A stretch of DNA of 64,000 nt, taken from positions 434,001-498,000 of the forward strand of contig JAXMBK010000005.1 in assembly GCA_046349935.1 (NCBI GenBank), written 5' to 3'. Below, piece after piece: positions 1-8,583 of this stretch. Within the stretch, counting starts at the first letter, position 1, and each line of letters begins with the position of its first letter. The position numbers and the translations under genes are program-made. Under the pieces are notes generated by a model that was given only the letters and a program-made list of their open reading frames with translations, was not told the DNA's origin and made no database searches. Source of the stretch: CAIXSC01 sp046349935 (GTDB lineage: Bacteria > Planctomycetota > Planctomycetia > Pirellulales > Pirellulaceae).

Positions 1-399
1 GTGGATCTGGGACGGGTTGAGGTACGTCGCCTCGATCTGTCCTTGCGCGTCGACCGACTTGATCTTCAAGACGTAATCGGCGTCGCTGCGCTTCCAGCGG
101 CCGACCAGCTTTTGCAGCGCCTCGCTGGAGTGCTCGTCGGCCGAGTGACCGGCGGCGGAAGATTGGGCAGACGAGCTGCTTGCCGAGTTGCTTGAAGAGG
201 ACGACGACTTGGCCGGCGTGTTGCCGACGGCCGTTTCGCCCGAGGGAGGCCGACGCTTGCGACCCCCGCCCTGCGGAATCAAGGCGAGCGCGAGGAGGGC
301 GACGCCGACCAGCAGCAGGCAGCCGGCGAGCCAGCCCCAGTTTCGAGTGCCGGACGATTTGCGTCCAGCGGACGTCTGAGCGGCGGTGGATTTGCTCAT
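1..399 (-). CDS. Membrane-anchored hypothetical protein, 3' end beyond window
   Basis: The reading frame opens with ATG at 399 and stays open for 133 codons to the window edge, so the C-terminus is missing. The product starts with a short basic segment (MSKSTAAQTSAGRK), then one hydrophobic segment at about residues 22-42, then a long Ser/Ala-rich linker. It ends in the window with a small domain beginning LVGRWKRSDADYVLKI. That pattern suggests a single-pass inner-membrane protein with a periplasmic domain whose opening resembles small beta-rich (lipocalin-like) folds; this last point is inference. The gene diverges from lexA with 223 bp between starts. I do not recognise a function. Confidence 0.7.
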   Translation of the reverse strand, partial: MSKSTAAQTSAGRKSSGTRNWGWLAGCLLLVGVALLALALIPQGGGRKRRPPSGETAVGNTPAKSSSSSSNSASSSSAQSSAAGHSADEHSSEALQKLVGRWKRSDADYVLKIKSVDAQGQIEATYLNPSQIH

Positions 400-548
400 G
401 AGCGACGGCTCCTAGTGCGAAGGGCGAACGGTCGGCGGTGCGCGGGGGTGGATGCTTCAAACGGCGTCATTCTACGGTCGACGGCGCACGGGGAAACCCC
501 CGAACGACGTCGGTCAATTGGGAAACTGTAGGGACTGTACAAATGCTA

Positions 549-576
549 TTGACTGTGAACGCGTGTATATTACGAT
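549..576 (+). promoter_or_regulatory. Candidate lexA promoter
   Basis: TTGACT at 549-554 and TACGAT at 571-576 are 16 bp apart and lie about 45 bp upstream of the lexA start. A direct repeat of the form GAACGYGTGT occurs at 557-566 (in the spacer) and 580-589 (just downstream of the -10). No GAAC-N4-GTTC or CTGT-N8-ACAG type SOS box is visible, so the repeat is the best candidate for an autoregulatory LexA site. Confidence 0.35.
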
Positions 577-622
577 GACGAACGTGTGTGTTGCGTTAGG
601 AATTTGTAGGAAGGAAACCGCC

Positions 623-1228
623 ATGTCGGCTCTCGATTCGCTCACCGAACGCCAGCGGAAGGTGTATGACTTTATTCGCGACAAGATCGTGAACCGGGGC
701 TACGGTCCGACGGTGCGGGAGATCGGCGAAGAGTTCGAGATTAGTTCGCCCAACGGCGTGATGTGCCACCTCAAAGCGCTGGAGAAAAAGGGGCTGATCA
801 CGCGCAGTCCTAACAAGTCGCGGGCGATTGAGTTGGATCGGGAAGTGCTGGAGGAGACGAAGGGGCTGCCGATGGCGGGCGTCGTGGCCGCGGGCCTAAC
901 GCAGTTGGCGTTTGAGCAGCAGGAGCGGATCGACTTGTCGGAGTTGTTCAACAAGAAGAACTTGTTTGTGCTCAGTGTGAGCGGCGATTCCATGATTGAG
1001 GCGCAGATCGCGGACGGCGACTACGTAGTGGTGAAGCGCCAGAAGACGGCGAGCCCTGGGCAGATGGTGGTTGCGCAAACGCCCGAAGGGGAAGCGACGC
1101 TCAAGTATTGGTTCCCGGAAGCAAACCGCATCCGCCTCCAACCCGCCAACTCCACCATGAAACCGATCTACGTCCCCCGCGCCGAAGTGCTGGGAGTCGT
1201 CGTCGGCGTCGTCCGTAAGCTGGTCTAG
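623..1228 (+). CDS. lexA: LexA repressor
   Basis: This is the SOS-response repressor, a self-cleaving DNA-binding protein of 201 residues, close to the usual LexA length. An N-terminal winged helix-turn-helix spans about residues 1-65 (GYGPTVREIGEEF is the typical recognition region). The Ala90-Gly91 bond in VVAAG matches the autocleavage site. The S24-type peptidase domain carries Ser123 in VSGDSM and the general-base Lys161 in EATLKYW. The start at 623 was chosen because GTAGGAAGG lies just upstream; the frame extends further upstream but those residues do not look like LexA. RecA-stimulated cleavage and autoregulation are inferred from the family. The gene stands alone and diverges from the gene at 1-399. 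Confidence 0.96.
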   Translation: MSALDSLTERQRKVYDFIRDKIVNRGYGPTVREIGEEFEISSPNGVMCHLKALEKKGLITRSPNKSRAIELDREVLEETKGLPMAGVVAAGLTQLAFEQQERIDLSELFNKKNLFVLSVSGDSMIEAQIADGDYVVVKRQKTASPGQMVVAQTPEGEATLKYWFPEANRIRLQPANSTMKPIYVPRAEVLGVVVGVVRKLV

Positions 1229-1696
1229 CCACGGAGTTGTTTGCCGCAGATTTTCTTGCCGCAGAATTTCTTGCCACAGAGGGCTCAGAGGTCACAGTGG
1301 GCTCAGAGGTCACAGTGGGCTCAGAGGTCACAGTGGGCTCAGAGGTCACAGAGAATGTGACGAGGGGCGGGAAATAGGAGGGGCGGAATTCTTGTTGGAA
1401 GCGGGACGCAGGTTTCTTGGATTCGAGTGAACGGCGGCCTGGAAGCCTTTTCCGATCCCTCACTTCCACTGGATCCATTGCACTGCATCATTTGCACTGC
1501 ATCATTTCCGCGTGAATGATGCGACTCATCTGAATGGATCAAGTGACGTCATCGCTTGATCACTAGCTGCAAAACACAGAATCAGAAACATGATTCAGTG
1601 CATGCAACTCCCCCACGCCCCAACTCTTCGCCCCCCAACTCTGTGGCCTCTGCGCCCTCTGTGGCAAATCCCGCCGCCGCAAAGAACTCGGTGGCG
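1229..1696. repeat. Spacer bounded by inverted repeat-rich segments
   Basis: The 468 bp between lexA and the oxoamine synthase hold no convincing gene. The left part (about 1233-1352) reads TTGCCACAGAGGGCTCAGAG, and the right part (about 1625-1690) contains the reverse complement of a close relative (GCCACAGAGGGCGCAGAGG), so the ends form an imperfect inverted pair. Between them lie a direct repeat of TTGCACTGCATCATT (near 1477-1507) and a hairpin GATCAAG/CTTGATC at 1537-1543 and 1555-1561 whose loop contains the palindrome TGACGTCA. Elements of this CACAGAGG type are frequent in planctomycete intergenic DNA. Confidence 0.6.
1281..1352. repeat. 18-bp tandem repeat, four copies
   Basis: The unit GGGCTCAGAGGTCACAGT is repeated at 1281, 1299, 1317 and 1335; the last copy differs in its final base. 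There are no unique spacers, so this is a simple tandem array and not CRISPR. It lies 50 bp after the lexA stop. Confidence 0.95.
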
Positions 1697-3301
1697 CTAC
1701 TGGATGAGGCCCGTGGCGCGGCCGGCTTGGGCCAGGATGTTCAGCGCGAAATCGAGCTCGCGTTTGCCGTGGAGGCTCGAGATACAGGTGCGCAGACGCG
1801 GCGCGTTGATCGGGACCGCAGGGAAGGCGACCGGGACGACTAAGAGCCCCATTTGTCGGCAGCGAGCGGTCATTTCGAGCGTCCAGGCTTCGTTCTTGGT
1901 CATGATCGGGACGATCGGAGTCGTCGTATGGCCGATGTCGAAGCCGAGCCGTCGGAGACCGGCGACGTAGTAATCGCGGTTCTCATGCAACCGAGTGACG
2001 CATTCCGGCTCTTCTTCCAGCACTTCGACCGCCGCCAGCGCCGCGGCCACTTGCGGGTTGGACAAAGCGCCCGAGAAGATGTATCCGCGCGCGTGATGGC
2101 GCAGGAACGTGATGATTTCGTCGTTCGCCGCGACAAATCCGCCGCTGCTGGCAAACGTCTTCGACAGCGTGCCCATCTTCACGTCGATGTCGCCGTTCGC
2201 CAACCCAAAGTGTTCTTGGATGCCATGGCCCGTTTTGCCGAGCACCCCGAGGCTGTGTGCTTCGTCGACCATCAGCAGCGCTCGGTGCCGCTTGCAAAGA
2301 TCGACCACGCCTGGAAGGTCGATGACATCGCCATCCATACTGAACACTGCATCGACCACGACAAGCGTGCGCCTGCCGGCGGCGCGCGCCAGTTGTTGAG
2401 CCAGAGCGTCGAGGTTGTTGTGCTCGAAGGTCCAGAAGTCGGCGCCCGACATGCGACAGCCGTCCACAATGCTGGCGTGATTCCAGGCGTCTCCGATGAC
2501 GACGCACGAACGATCGACGAGCGTCGAAATGGTCGACAGGTTCGTGACATAGCCGCTGCTGAACACGAGCGCATCGTCGGCGCCCATGAAGCTTGCGAGT
2601 TTTGCTTCGAGTTTTTTGTGCAGGTCGGTGGTGCCGGTGAGCAACCGGGCGCCGTGGTGTCCGGTGCCGAAGGTGTCGAGCGCGGCGCGCGAGGCGGCCT
2701 GCAGTTTGGGGTGATCAAGCAGCCCCAGGTATTCGTAGGAACCTAGCATGAGCATTCGCCGCCCCTCGGCGACCACCCACACCCCGTCGTGCTTCGAAAT
2801 GGGCGTTTCAAAGAAGTAGGCGTTCTTCTGCTTCAGCTGCCGAATGCGTCCATTGAGTTGCGCGTAGTGTTCAATCAGCGCCGCGCCGGTCGCCGAGGGA
2901 TCGACAGGACCGATCGGCGCCTCTGCAGCCTCCCCCATCGTCGAGTGGTCTTCGCTGCGGTCCGCGGCTGGGAGCCCCGTCGATCGGCCCTCAACGCTGC
3001 TCGGAGCCTCAAGCGGCCGACTGGCGACAGGGAGGCGGTCGAGGTACTCGGCGATCTGTCGAATATTCTCCAACTCGAATAATACTTCAGGGTTAAGTCG
3101 CTTGCCGGTCTCTCGTTCCAGCTCGCAACTGATCGCCGCAACGCCCAGTGAATCGACCCCGAGCGCGGTCAACGACTGATCTTCTTCAATCCACTCCACG
3201 GGCGTCTGGGCCTCCTCGCGCAGCCAACGCATCAATTTCGAGCGAATCATCTCGCGCGTCGTCGAAGCGCCCATGGTGTTGGTGGGAATCGCGGAAGCCA
3301 T
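1697..3301 (-). CDS. Acyl carrier protein / alpha-oxoamine synthase fusion (AONS/SPT-like)
   Basis: The 534-residue product joins two domains. Residues about 15-92 form an acyl carrier protein domain with the phosphopantetheine motif GVDSLG (Ser51). Residues about 165-530 form a PLP-dependent alpha-oxoamine synthase: VDEAHS supplies the ring-contacting Asp346 and His349, and TLSKTFASSGG holds the Schiff-base Lys381. Family members (8-amino-7-oxononanoate synthase, 2-amino-3-ketobutyrate CoA ligase, serine palmitoyltransferase) condense an amino acid with an acyl thioester and release CO2. The fused carrier suggests that the acyl donor is delivered on ACP, for a lipid or secondary metabolite (inference). 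No biotin or sphingolipid genes are adjacent. An alternative in-frame ATG at 3274 would leave both domains intact. Confidence 0.88.
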   Translation of the reverse strand: MASAIPTNTMGASTTREMIRSKLMRWLREEAQTPVEWIEEDQSLTALGVDSLGVAAISCELERETGKRLNPEVLFELENIRQIAEYLDRLPVASRPLEAPSSVEGRSTGLPAADRSEDHSTMGEAAEAPIGPVDPSATGAALIEHYAQLNGRIRQLKQKNAYFFETPISKHDGVWVVAEGRRMLMLGSYEYLGLLDHPKLQAASRAALDTFGTGHHGARLLTGTTDLHKKLEAKLASFMGADDALVFSSGYVTNLSTISTLVDRSCVVIGDAWNHASIVDGCRMSGADFWTFEHNNLDALAQQLARAAGRRTLVVVDAVFSMDGDVIDLPGVVDLCKRHRALLMVDEAHSLGVLGKTGHGIQEHFGLANGDIDVKMGTLSKTFASSGGFVAANDEIITFLRHHARGYIFSGALSNPQVAAALAAVEVLEEEPECVTRLHENRDYYVAGLRRLGFDIGHTTTPIVPIMTKNEAWTLEMTARCRQMGLLVVPVAFPAVPINAPRLRTCISSLHGKRELDFALNILAQAGRATGLIQ

Positions 3302-3437
3302 GGCTCAATCCTGAGTGGGAGGGAGGAGGTGCTCTGCAGGTATCCATAAGCCTACCGAATCAGACTCCCCCACAACAGGTGAAATCATTCGAATCATCGA
3401 AAATCCGCATAGCACCGCGTCAAACATCGGTTTTCAC

Positions 3438-3845
3438 CTACCAGACTTCGAAGCCGCCGCAATGCCGCAGGAACTCCACCCATTCCTTCAAATGTTCATC
3501 CTGAACCCGATAGGGCGAAAGTGTTTCGAGCTGCGGGTTGGACGCCAGTTCGGTCTCGGTCACAAAGCGCCCGTCCGGCGTCACTCGCAGGCCCAGGTCG
3601 AGTCCATGGCCTTCGGTATGTTGTTCGAGCCAGCGATCGAAACGGTTGGCCATTTCGCGGCACACCGCCGATTCGCGCGGGCCTGCGCCGACGTTGACCC
3701 CGAGTCGAACGAGGGTGGCTTCGTCCAACAAGTCGCTGCACAGCTCATTGATCAGCGACTGGATCGGTCGCCACGACCAAATGTTGGCGCGAAAGTATTT
3801 CCCCGCAGGTCCTGTCGGATTGCATCCCCAGACATCCATTCCCAT
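3438..3845 (-). CDS. Conserved hypothetical protein
   Basis: The 135-residue product begins MGMDVWGCNPTG and continues with YFRANIWSWRPI. This N-terminal pattern recurs in a family of small cytoplasmic proteins of unknown function. No signal peptide, membrane segment or metal motif is visible. The start at 3845 follows AAGGAG at good spacing; the frame runs 12 codons further upstream without a better ribosome site. It lies downstream of the ABC ATPase gene's 3' side on the same strand but is separated by about 150 bp, so co-transcription is uncertain. Confidence 0.75.
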   Translation of the reverse strand: MGMDVWGCNPTGPAGKYFRANIWSWRPIQSLINELCSDLLDEATLVRLGVNVGAGPRESAVCREMANRFDRWLEQHTEGHGLDLGLRVTPDGRFVTETELASNPQLETLSPYRVQDEHLKEWVEFLRHCGGFEVW

Positions 3846-3991
3846 GGCCGTTTCTCCTTGAGCGACTGGACGTGCGACCACGCAACGCCCCTGCGGCGAT
3901 CGCGTCGTACGTCGCTCCTACCAATCGCAATCGGAGAAAAAATCGGCCCTGAATTCTGGATGGAATTTTCAGGAATCTGCGGAGATTTTCC

Positions 3992-4918
3992 TTACGTCAC
4001 GAGGCCCTTGGTCACCAACATGAAGACGTCTTCTAGCGTCGGGTCTTTGTCCGCGTAGCTACGCACGCCCACCCCTTGGGCGACCATGTCGTACAGCAGG
4101 CGCGCCACGCCCTCGTCGTCTGTGTCCAATTCCACCGTCACCGTCCCTTCGTCCACCTGGACGCTGCGGACGTGCGGCGAACTGCGAATCACCGACAATC
4201 CCACATCCATGCCCGAGGCGAACTTCACTTCGATCATGCGGTTTCCGCGAATGCGGCGGTATACATCCTGAATCGGACCGTGCATCAGCAACTGGCCGCG
4301 TTCAATGATCCCGATCGTCGTGCAGGTGTCCGCCAGCTCCGACAAGATGTGGCTGGAGATCAGCACCGTTTTGCCCATCCGCCGCAATTCCTTCAGCAGC
4401 GCTTTGACTTCGATGCGGGCCCGCGGGTCGAGCCCGCTGGTGGGTTCATCGAGGATCAAGACGGGCGGGTCATGGACCAGCGTTTTCGCCAGACACAGTC
4501 GCTGCTTCATCCCGCGCGACAGACCGTTCACGTAGTCGTCGCGCTTGTGACCCAAATCCAGCAGCTCCAAAACGTCTTTGATCACTTGTCGTCGCTTGTT
4601 GCGTCCCAAGCGATACGCGACCGCAAAGAAATCGAGGAACTCCCAGACCTTCATCCCGTCGTAGACGCCGAAGTTGTCCGGCATGTAGCCGACGCTTTGC
4701 CGCACCATCATCGGCTCGCGATTGACGCTGTACCCGTTGACCATCCCCTCGCCGCGGCTGGGCTTCAACAGCGTCGCCAAAAAGCGAATCGTGGTGCTCT
4801 TGCCGGCGCCGTTGGGGCCGATGAACCCAAACAGTTCGCCGGCCTCAATCTTGAGATTCAGCCGCTCCACGGCGCAAAAGTCGCCGTAGTCTTTGCCGAA
4901 GTCGACCAGTTCAATCAT
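3992..4918 (-). CDS. ABC transporter ATP-binding protein
   Basis: This is a 308-residue nucleotide-binding subunit of an ABC-2 type exporter or ABC-dependent membrane complex. Walker A is GPNGAGKST (residues about 34-42), the signature is LSRGMKQRL, and Walker B with the catalytic Glu is VLILDEPTSGLDP, followed by an H-loop in ISSHILSEL. A C-terminal extension of about 80 residues follows, as in the gliding/Nos-type ATPases. The start at 4918 fits the domain; the frame continues upstream through low-complexity sequence that overlaps the neighbouring gene's C-terminus. The upstream gene at 4969-7785 on the same strand is 50 bp away and encodes the probable membrane partner. Confidence 0.93.
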   Translation of the reverse strand: MIELVDFGKDYGDFCAVERLNLKIEAGELFGFIGPNGAGKSTTIRFLATLLKPSRGEGMVNGYSVNREPMMVRQSVGYMPDNFGVYDGMKVWEFLDFFAVAYRLGRNKRRQVIKDVLELLDLGHKRDDYVNGLSRGMKQRLCLAKTLVHDPPVLILDEPTSGLDPRARIEVKALLKELRRMGKTVLISSHILSELADTCTTIGIIERGQLLMHGPIQDVYRRIRGNRMIEVKFASGMDVGLSVIRSSPHVRSVQVDEGTVTVELDTDDEGVARLLYDMVAQGVGVRSYADKDPTLEDVFMLVTKGLVT

Positions 4919-4968
4919 CGGGAGCGATCCTGTGAGGCGATTTCGCGCGTCGAAACACGGCGTGGTGG

Positions 4969-7785
4969 TTAGTTGGGTAGAGAAGTCGGCGGCGGCGGAG
5001 GAGGTTGAGGAGGCGACGTCGCCGACGAAGAAGGCGCGCCAGGGGGACGGGCAGGCGGGGATGCGGCAGGCGGGGATGCGGCAGGCGGGGATGCAATGCG
5101 GGGGGGGATTCCAGAGGGGGGTGACAGGCTGGAAGCCTGTCCTACGGCGGGCTCCTCGCTCTCGACGGGAGCAGGCACGTAGTAGTCGGTGCGGACGTTG
5201 GCGTCGCGATCCACGGGCGGCAAATCGCCGCGCCGGAGGTGGCAGACGACGACGGTGCGCGTGGCATTTTGAGCGGCGACCGGCGCGAAGGTCACGCCCG
5301 ACAGGTCGTCGGGCGACCAGCCGACCAGCCGAATGTCGCCGTCTCCCAACTGCATCTTCCGTATGGCCAGTTCGGCGAAACGATCCAGCGGCATCTCGCC
5401 CGACTCGCGCGGCAAAGCGGCGTTCCAAACCTTCGATTCGTTCCACTCGCGCACCCACGGACGTATGGCATCCTCGCAGGGCGTAAATCTCACCGGCGTC
5501 TGCGATCGCGGCGCCAGACTTCCGATCCAACACTGCTCGTATCTCTGTCCCACGCGCCGCACGAGCCCGACGTCGGACAGCGCCAAATCGCCATGATTGT
5601 GCAGCTCCCAACCGTTCGCGTCGTCGCCCTCCAACTCCATTGGGCCGTTGAGCGGCAACATCTGCTCGCTGTGCAAGAGTTCCGTCGAATTGGAATTCAC
5701 CAAGAAGTCGCGCAGCCGCACCTGATCGTCCCGCCGAAAACTCACGCTCCGGCTCGACGCATACATGCCCGCCTGCGGCGCGGCGCCTTTGCTGAACGGT
5801 TGCGCGACGGCCGATGGATCGCTGAACGTCACGTCATAGCCGGTCGACAACGAAGAATACAGCAATGTGTAGCGAGTGAGATGGCCGCGATCATAGCCGC
5901 CTTGCATCTCCAGCACCGCCACCTCGCGGCGACTCCGTACGAAGCCGATGTCCAGCTGCGCTTGGCGGATGACCACGATCGCGCCGATGATCGCCAGGAT
6001 GGGAACCGCGAACCAGGCCCACTCGACTTTGCCGATGAGCCGAAAGACGAGCCAATTCACGGGGACCAGCACAACCAGATAAATCGCGACCATCTTCAGC
6101 ACGAACGACGCCTCGGGGATCGAGATGCCCGCCGCTTCGCGAATCGTGTCCAAGACGGCGGTCGAAACGCCGCTGTCGTCGTTCCAGCCCGCCACGCCCG
6201 ATAACCGATCGGGGCTCGCTCCGCGCAGCCGATAGTCCTCATACACCTCGGAAGGCAGCGAAGTCGCCTCCGCCGTTGCCGGCGGACGTGCTGCGGGGAC
6301 GGGCGTGGCGACCGGAGGCGCATCGGCGCCCGCCGCGGAAGATTCGTCTGCTTCGTTGCGCTCCCCGCCGGCGCGTTCGCTGCGCGACGGCTCCAGTTGA
6401 CCAATGTCGCGAGTGAAGTAACGCAACGTCGACATCAATCGTGGGTCGGTGGGGTGCAGGTCGCGGAAACGATCCCAGATCGGTTCTGCACTGTCGTCGT
6501 TCAAGTCGGCCAGCTTCTGAAAGTCGCGCGCGGGTCGGCGGAGCAAGCAGCCGTTCAAGAAGTTGTCAAAGCTGGGCCAGTTCCGCACCGACTCGTCGTC
6601 GATCGGCAGCGCCGTCGCCACGATCCGTCCCCCGCCCACTCGCCGTTCGCACACCAAATCGCCCGTATTCGGAATCCACTGCGCCCCGGTGCGCAGTTTC
6701 AGTTGGACGCCGAGCAACGGTCGGCCCCCTTTCAGTTCGAGCTTCCGCGGCGCCATCGGCGCTCGCTTGGCGGGCAGCGACCAGAACTCATCCAGCGGCT
6801 TGAGTTCGGCGGGCCCCAGATCGCGTGCTCCCTCGCTTTCGGCCGGCAGGTAGGGGGCGAGGAAGCTGGTCTTGAGTAAATCGAGCGATCCGGGGCCGTT
6901 GATGATCAACTGCCCGCCCCACTGCACCCAGTCCAGCAACGCCTGTTGCTGTTCCGTCGACAACACATTCGGATCCAACTCGTCCCAAAACAAATAGGCA
7001 ATGCTGGTCCAGGTCAGCGGATGCGAGGGGAGCGGCACGAATTCATTGGTCGGCGGCAAGATGACGCGATAGTGATACTTTCGACCGCCGTCTTCGCCGT
7101 GCGCCGGCGGCGCGATCGAATCGAGCACCTTCAGGAAACGGAAATTGTTCGGTTCCTTCGCCAACACCACCATGAAGTACTCGTATTCGAGCATTTCCGT
7201 GGTCGCTTCGCGGCTTTCGCTGACCTGCTTTCCGCCGCGCGCCGCCAGCAGCTTGCCCTCGAACCAAACTCGCTTCGTCTCCGTGTTCGCCGCCGTCCGC
7301 GGCACTCGCGGCACGTACGTCGTCAACTCGACCACGCGCACTTGGCCCTTGGGGAGCGACACCGGGCGGTTCAATCGCAGGTGAAAGTCCGTGTCTTCCA
7401 CCAAAAACGGCCGACCGTCGCTGTCGGTCGCAGCCAACTCGAATTCGGCCTGAAAGTCGAAATTGTTGGCCCGCATCTGTTCGGTCATCGTGACCCAATG
7501 ACCGGGCTTCACGAAGTTCTGCACCTGATCTGGGTCGTCGGGATAGCTGGTCAACTGCGTGACTTCGTAGTCCGGCAGTTCCTTCTTCTTCTGTTTCTTC
7601 TTCTCCGCTTCTTCTTCCTCCGCTTTCTTCTTGGCCGCCGCGCTGTCCTTGCGACAGCCGCTGCAGCCTGGGAACGCAATCAGCGTCGCGCAGGCCAGCG
7701 CCCACATCCAAAACCAAGGACGTTGCGGCGACCACCAACCGGGTCGGGACGATGTCGAGCCACTAGCTGCCAGCGCGTTTGCCAT
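4969..7785 (-). CDS. Large membrane protein with GATase1-like domain, partner of ABC ATPase
   Basis: The 938-residue product has an N-terminal hydrophobic segment (about 24-41) ending in FPGCSGC, a Lys/Glu-rich charged stretch, and an extracytoplasmic region. In that region YLFWDELDPNVLS and WVQWGGQLIINGP match the class I glutamine-amidotransferase-like fold seen in GldG-like and DUF4159-like proteins; no catalytic Cys triad is seen. Two membrane segments follow at about 590-640 (KMVAIYLVVLVPVNWLVF and the next hydrophobic stretch), then another extracytoplasmic region. The C-terminus is a Pro/Ala/Ser-rich tail. That tail contains a 15-bp triplicated unit and an in-frame copy of an intergenic palindrome (translated VGQASSLS), signs of recent growth by repeats. 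It probably acts with the downstream ATPase; the substrate is unknown. Confidence 0.8.
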   Translation of the reverse strand: MANALAASGSTSSRPGWWSPQRPWFWMWALACATLIAFPGCSGCRKDSAAAKKKAEEEEAEKKKQKKKELPDYEVTQLTSYPDDPDQVQNFVKPGHWVTMTEQMRANNFDFQAEFELAATDSDGRPFLVEDTDFHLRLNRPVSLPKGQVRVVELTTYVPRVPRTAANTETKRVWFEGKLLAARGGKQVSESREATTEMLEYEYFMVVLAKEPNNFRFLKVLDSIAPPAHGEDGGRKYHYRVILPPTNEFVPLPSHPLTWTSIAYLFWDELDPNVLSTEQQQALLDWVQWGGQLIINGPGSLDLLKTSFLAPYLPAESEGARDLGPAELKPLDEFWSLPAKRAPMAPRKLELKGGRPLLGVQLKLRTGAQWIPNTGDLVCERRVGGGRIVATALPIDDESVRNWPSFDNFLNGCLLRRPARDFQKLADLNDDSAEPIWDRFRDLHPTDPRLMSTLRYFTRDIGQLEPSRSERAGGERNEADESSAAGADAPPVATPVPAARPPATAEATSLPSEVYEDYRLRGASPDRLSGVAGWNDDSGVSTAVLDTIREAAGISIPEASFVLKMVAIYLVVLVPVNWLVFRLIGKVEWAWFAVPILAIIGAIVVIRQAQLDIGFVRSRREVAVLEMQGGYDRGHLTRYTLLYSSLSTGYDVTFSDPSAVAQPFSKGAAPQAGMYASSRSVSFRRDDQVRLRDFLVNSNSTELLHSEQMLPLNGPMELEGDDANGWELHNHGDLALSDVGLVRRVGQRYEQCWIGSLAPRSQTPVRFTPCEDAIRPWVREWNESKVWNAALPRESGEMPLDRFAELAIRKMQLGDGDIRLVGWSPDDLSGVTFAPVAAQNATRTVVVCHLRRGDLPPVDRDANVRTDYYVPAPVESEEPAVGQASSLSPPSGIPPRIASPPAASPPAASPPARPPGAPSSSATSPPQPPPPPPTSLPN
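5051..5095. repeat. 15-bp tandem repeat inside coding sequence, three copies
   Basis: The unit GCAGGCGGGGATGCG repeats at 5051, 5066 and 5081 (last base differs). On the minus strand it encodes repeated Ser-Pro-Pro-Ala-Ala in the C-terminal tail of the 4969-7785 product. Because 15 bp is five codons, copy-number change keeps the frame. Confidence 0.95.
5124..5147. repeat. Palindromic repeat type A within a gene
   Basis: ACAGGCTGGAAGCCTGT (7-bp stem, 3-bp loop) followed by CCTACGG is the same element found between genes elsewhere in this window. Here it lies in frame inside the 4969-7785 gene and is translated as AVGQASSLS. Confidence 0.95.
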
Positions 7786-7857
7786 CGCCGTTACACGTTG
7801 CCGAGGAAGAGAAAAGCAAGAACCTGCAACTGAGATTCTCCGACGGGCGAAAGCCTA

Positions 7858-8484
7858 TCAGCGCATCTCGCCTCGTTCCACCATACGAGCGTAATCGGCG
7901 GGCGTATCAATGTCGCTGGGCGGCGACTCCAGTTCATCCGGAACTTCCCGCACCGGGTGCATCGTCAGCAGGCGGTTGATTCCTTCGTCCTCCCCCAATT
8001 GGTCGACGGCGCACGCCAGCCGCCAGGGAAACACGACCGGGTGGCCGCGGCGCCCGCCGTGCAGCGGCACGCAGATTTCGCGACGTCCTGAGTCGGCTGC
8101 CGCCAGCATCCGCTCGATCGTCTCGCGACTCAATGTCGGCAGGTCGGCCGGCGCCAGCAGCCAAACATCGTCGTCCGTCGGCTGCTCGTGCGTTGCCAGC
8201 CAGCGCAGCGCCGCCGCGACCGATGCCTTCATGTCGAGCGGATCTGGGGTCGGACGGACGATTGCCAGCCGTTCGTCGCCCGCCGCCTCCGCCGCCGCTT
8301 GGCAGGCGTTCGCCAGCGCCTGGTCGTCCGCCCGCACCACGACGACGACACGATCGACGCGGGCGGCGAGCCACGTCTGGAGCACGGCGTCGATGATGGC
8401 GGCGTTGCGCCACGGCAACAGCAGCTTGGGCCGGCCCATGCGAACGCTGCGGCCAGCGGCGGGGAGGATCGCAAAACTGCGCAT
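7858..8484 (-). CDS. MobA/MocA-like nucleotidyltransferase
   Basis: The 208-residue protein begins with the nucleotide-binding signature LPAAGRSVRMGRPKLLLPW, typical of the MobA-like NTP transferase family (IPR025877-type proteins such as MocA, which transfers CMP or GMP to molybdopterin). A metal-binding Asp lies in LLAPADLPTLS, and RRGHPVVF is the conserved substrate-side motif. The usual function is molybdenum-cofactor nucleotide attachment in the cytoplasm. No molybdoenzyme or other cofactor gene is adjacent, so the substrate remains open. It lies 72 bp upstream of the 4969-7785 gene on the same strand. Confidence 0.85.
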   Translation of the reverse strand: MRSFAILPAAGRSVRMGRPKLLLPWRNAAIIDAVLQTWLAARVDRVVVVVRADDQALANACQAAAEAAGDERLAIVRPTPDPLDMKASVAAALRWLATHEQPTDDDVWLLAPADLPTLSRETIERMLAAADSGRREICVPLHGGRRGHPVVFPWRLACAVDQLGEDEGINRLLTMHPVREVPDELESPPSDIDTPADYARMVERGEMR

Positions 8485-8583
8485 GTCGAGTTGCTCCTGG
8501 GGCGCTGCGTGGATGCTACCATAGAGGGTCGTCGGCGGGTCGGACCGCCCGAGTCACCGCCGTCAACTTGCACTGCGACCGCT

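Noticed and set aside
1281..1352. CRISPR-like reading of the 18-bp array
   Set aside because: Repeats abut without unique spacers and no cas gene is present.
4919..5611. N-terminal extension of the ABC ATPase to 539 residues
   Set aside because: The extra residues are Arg/Pro-rich and overlap the tail of the upstream gene; the family start is at 4918.
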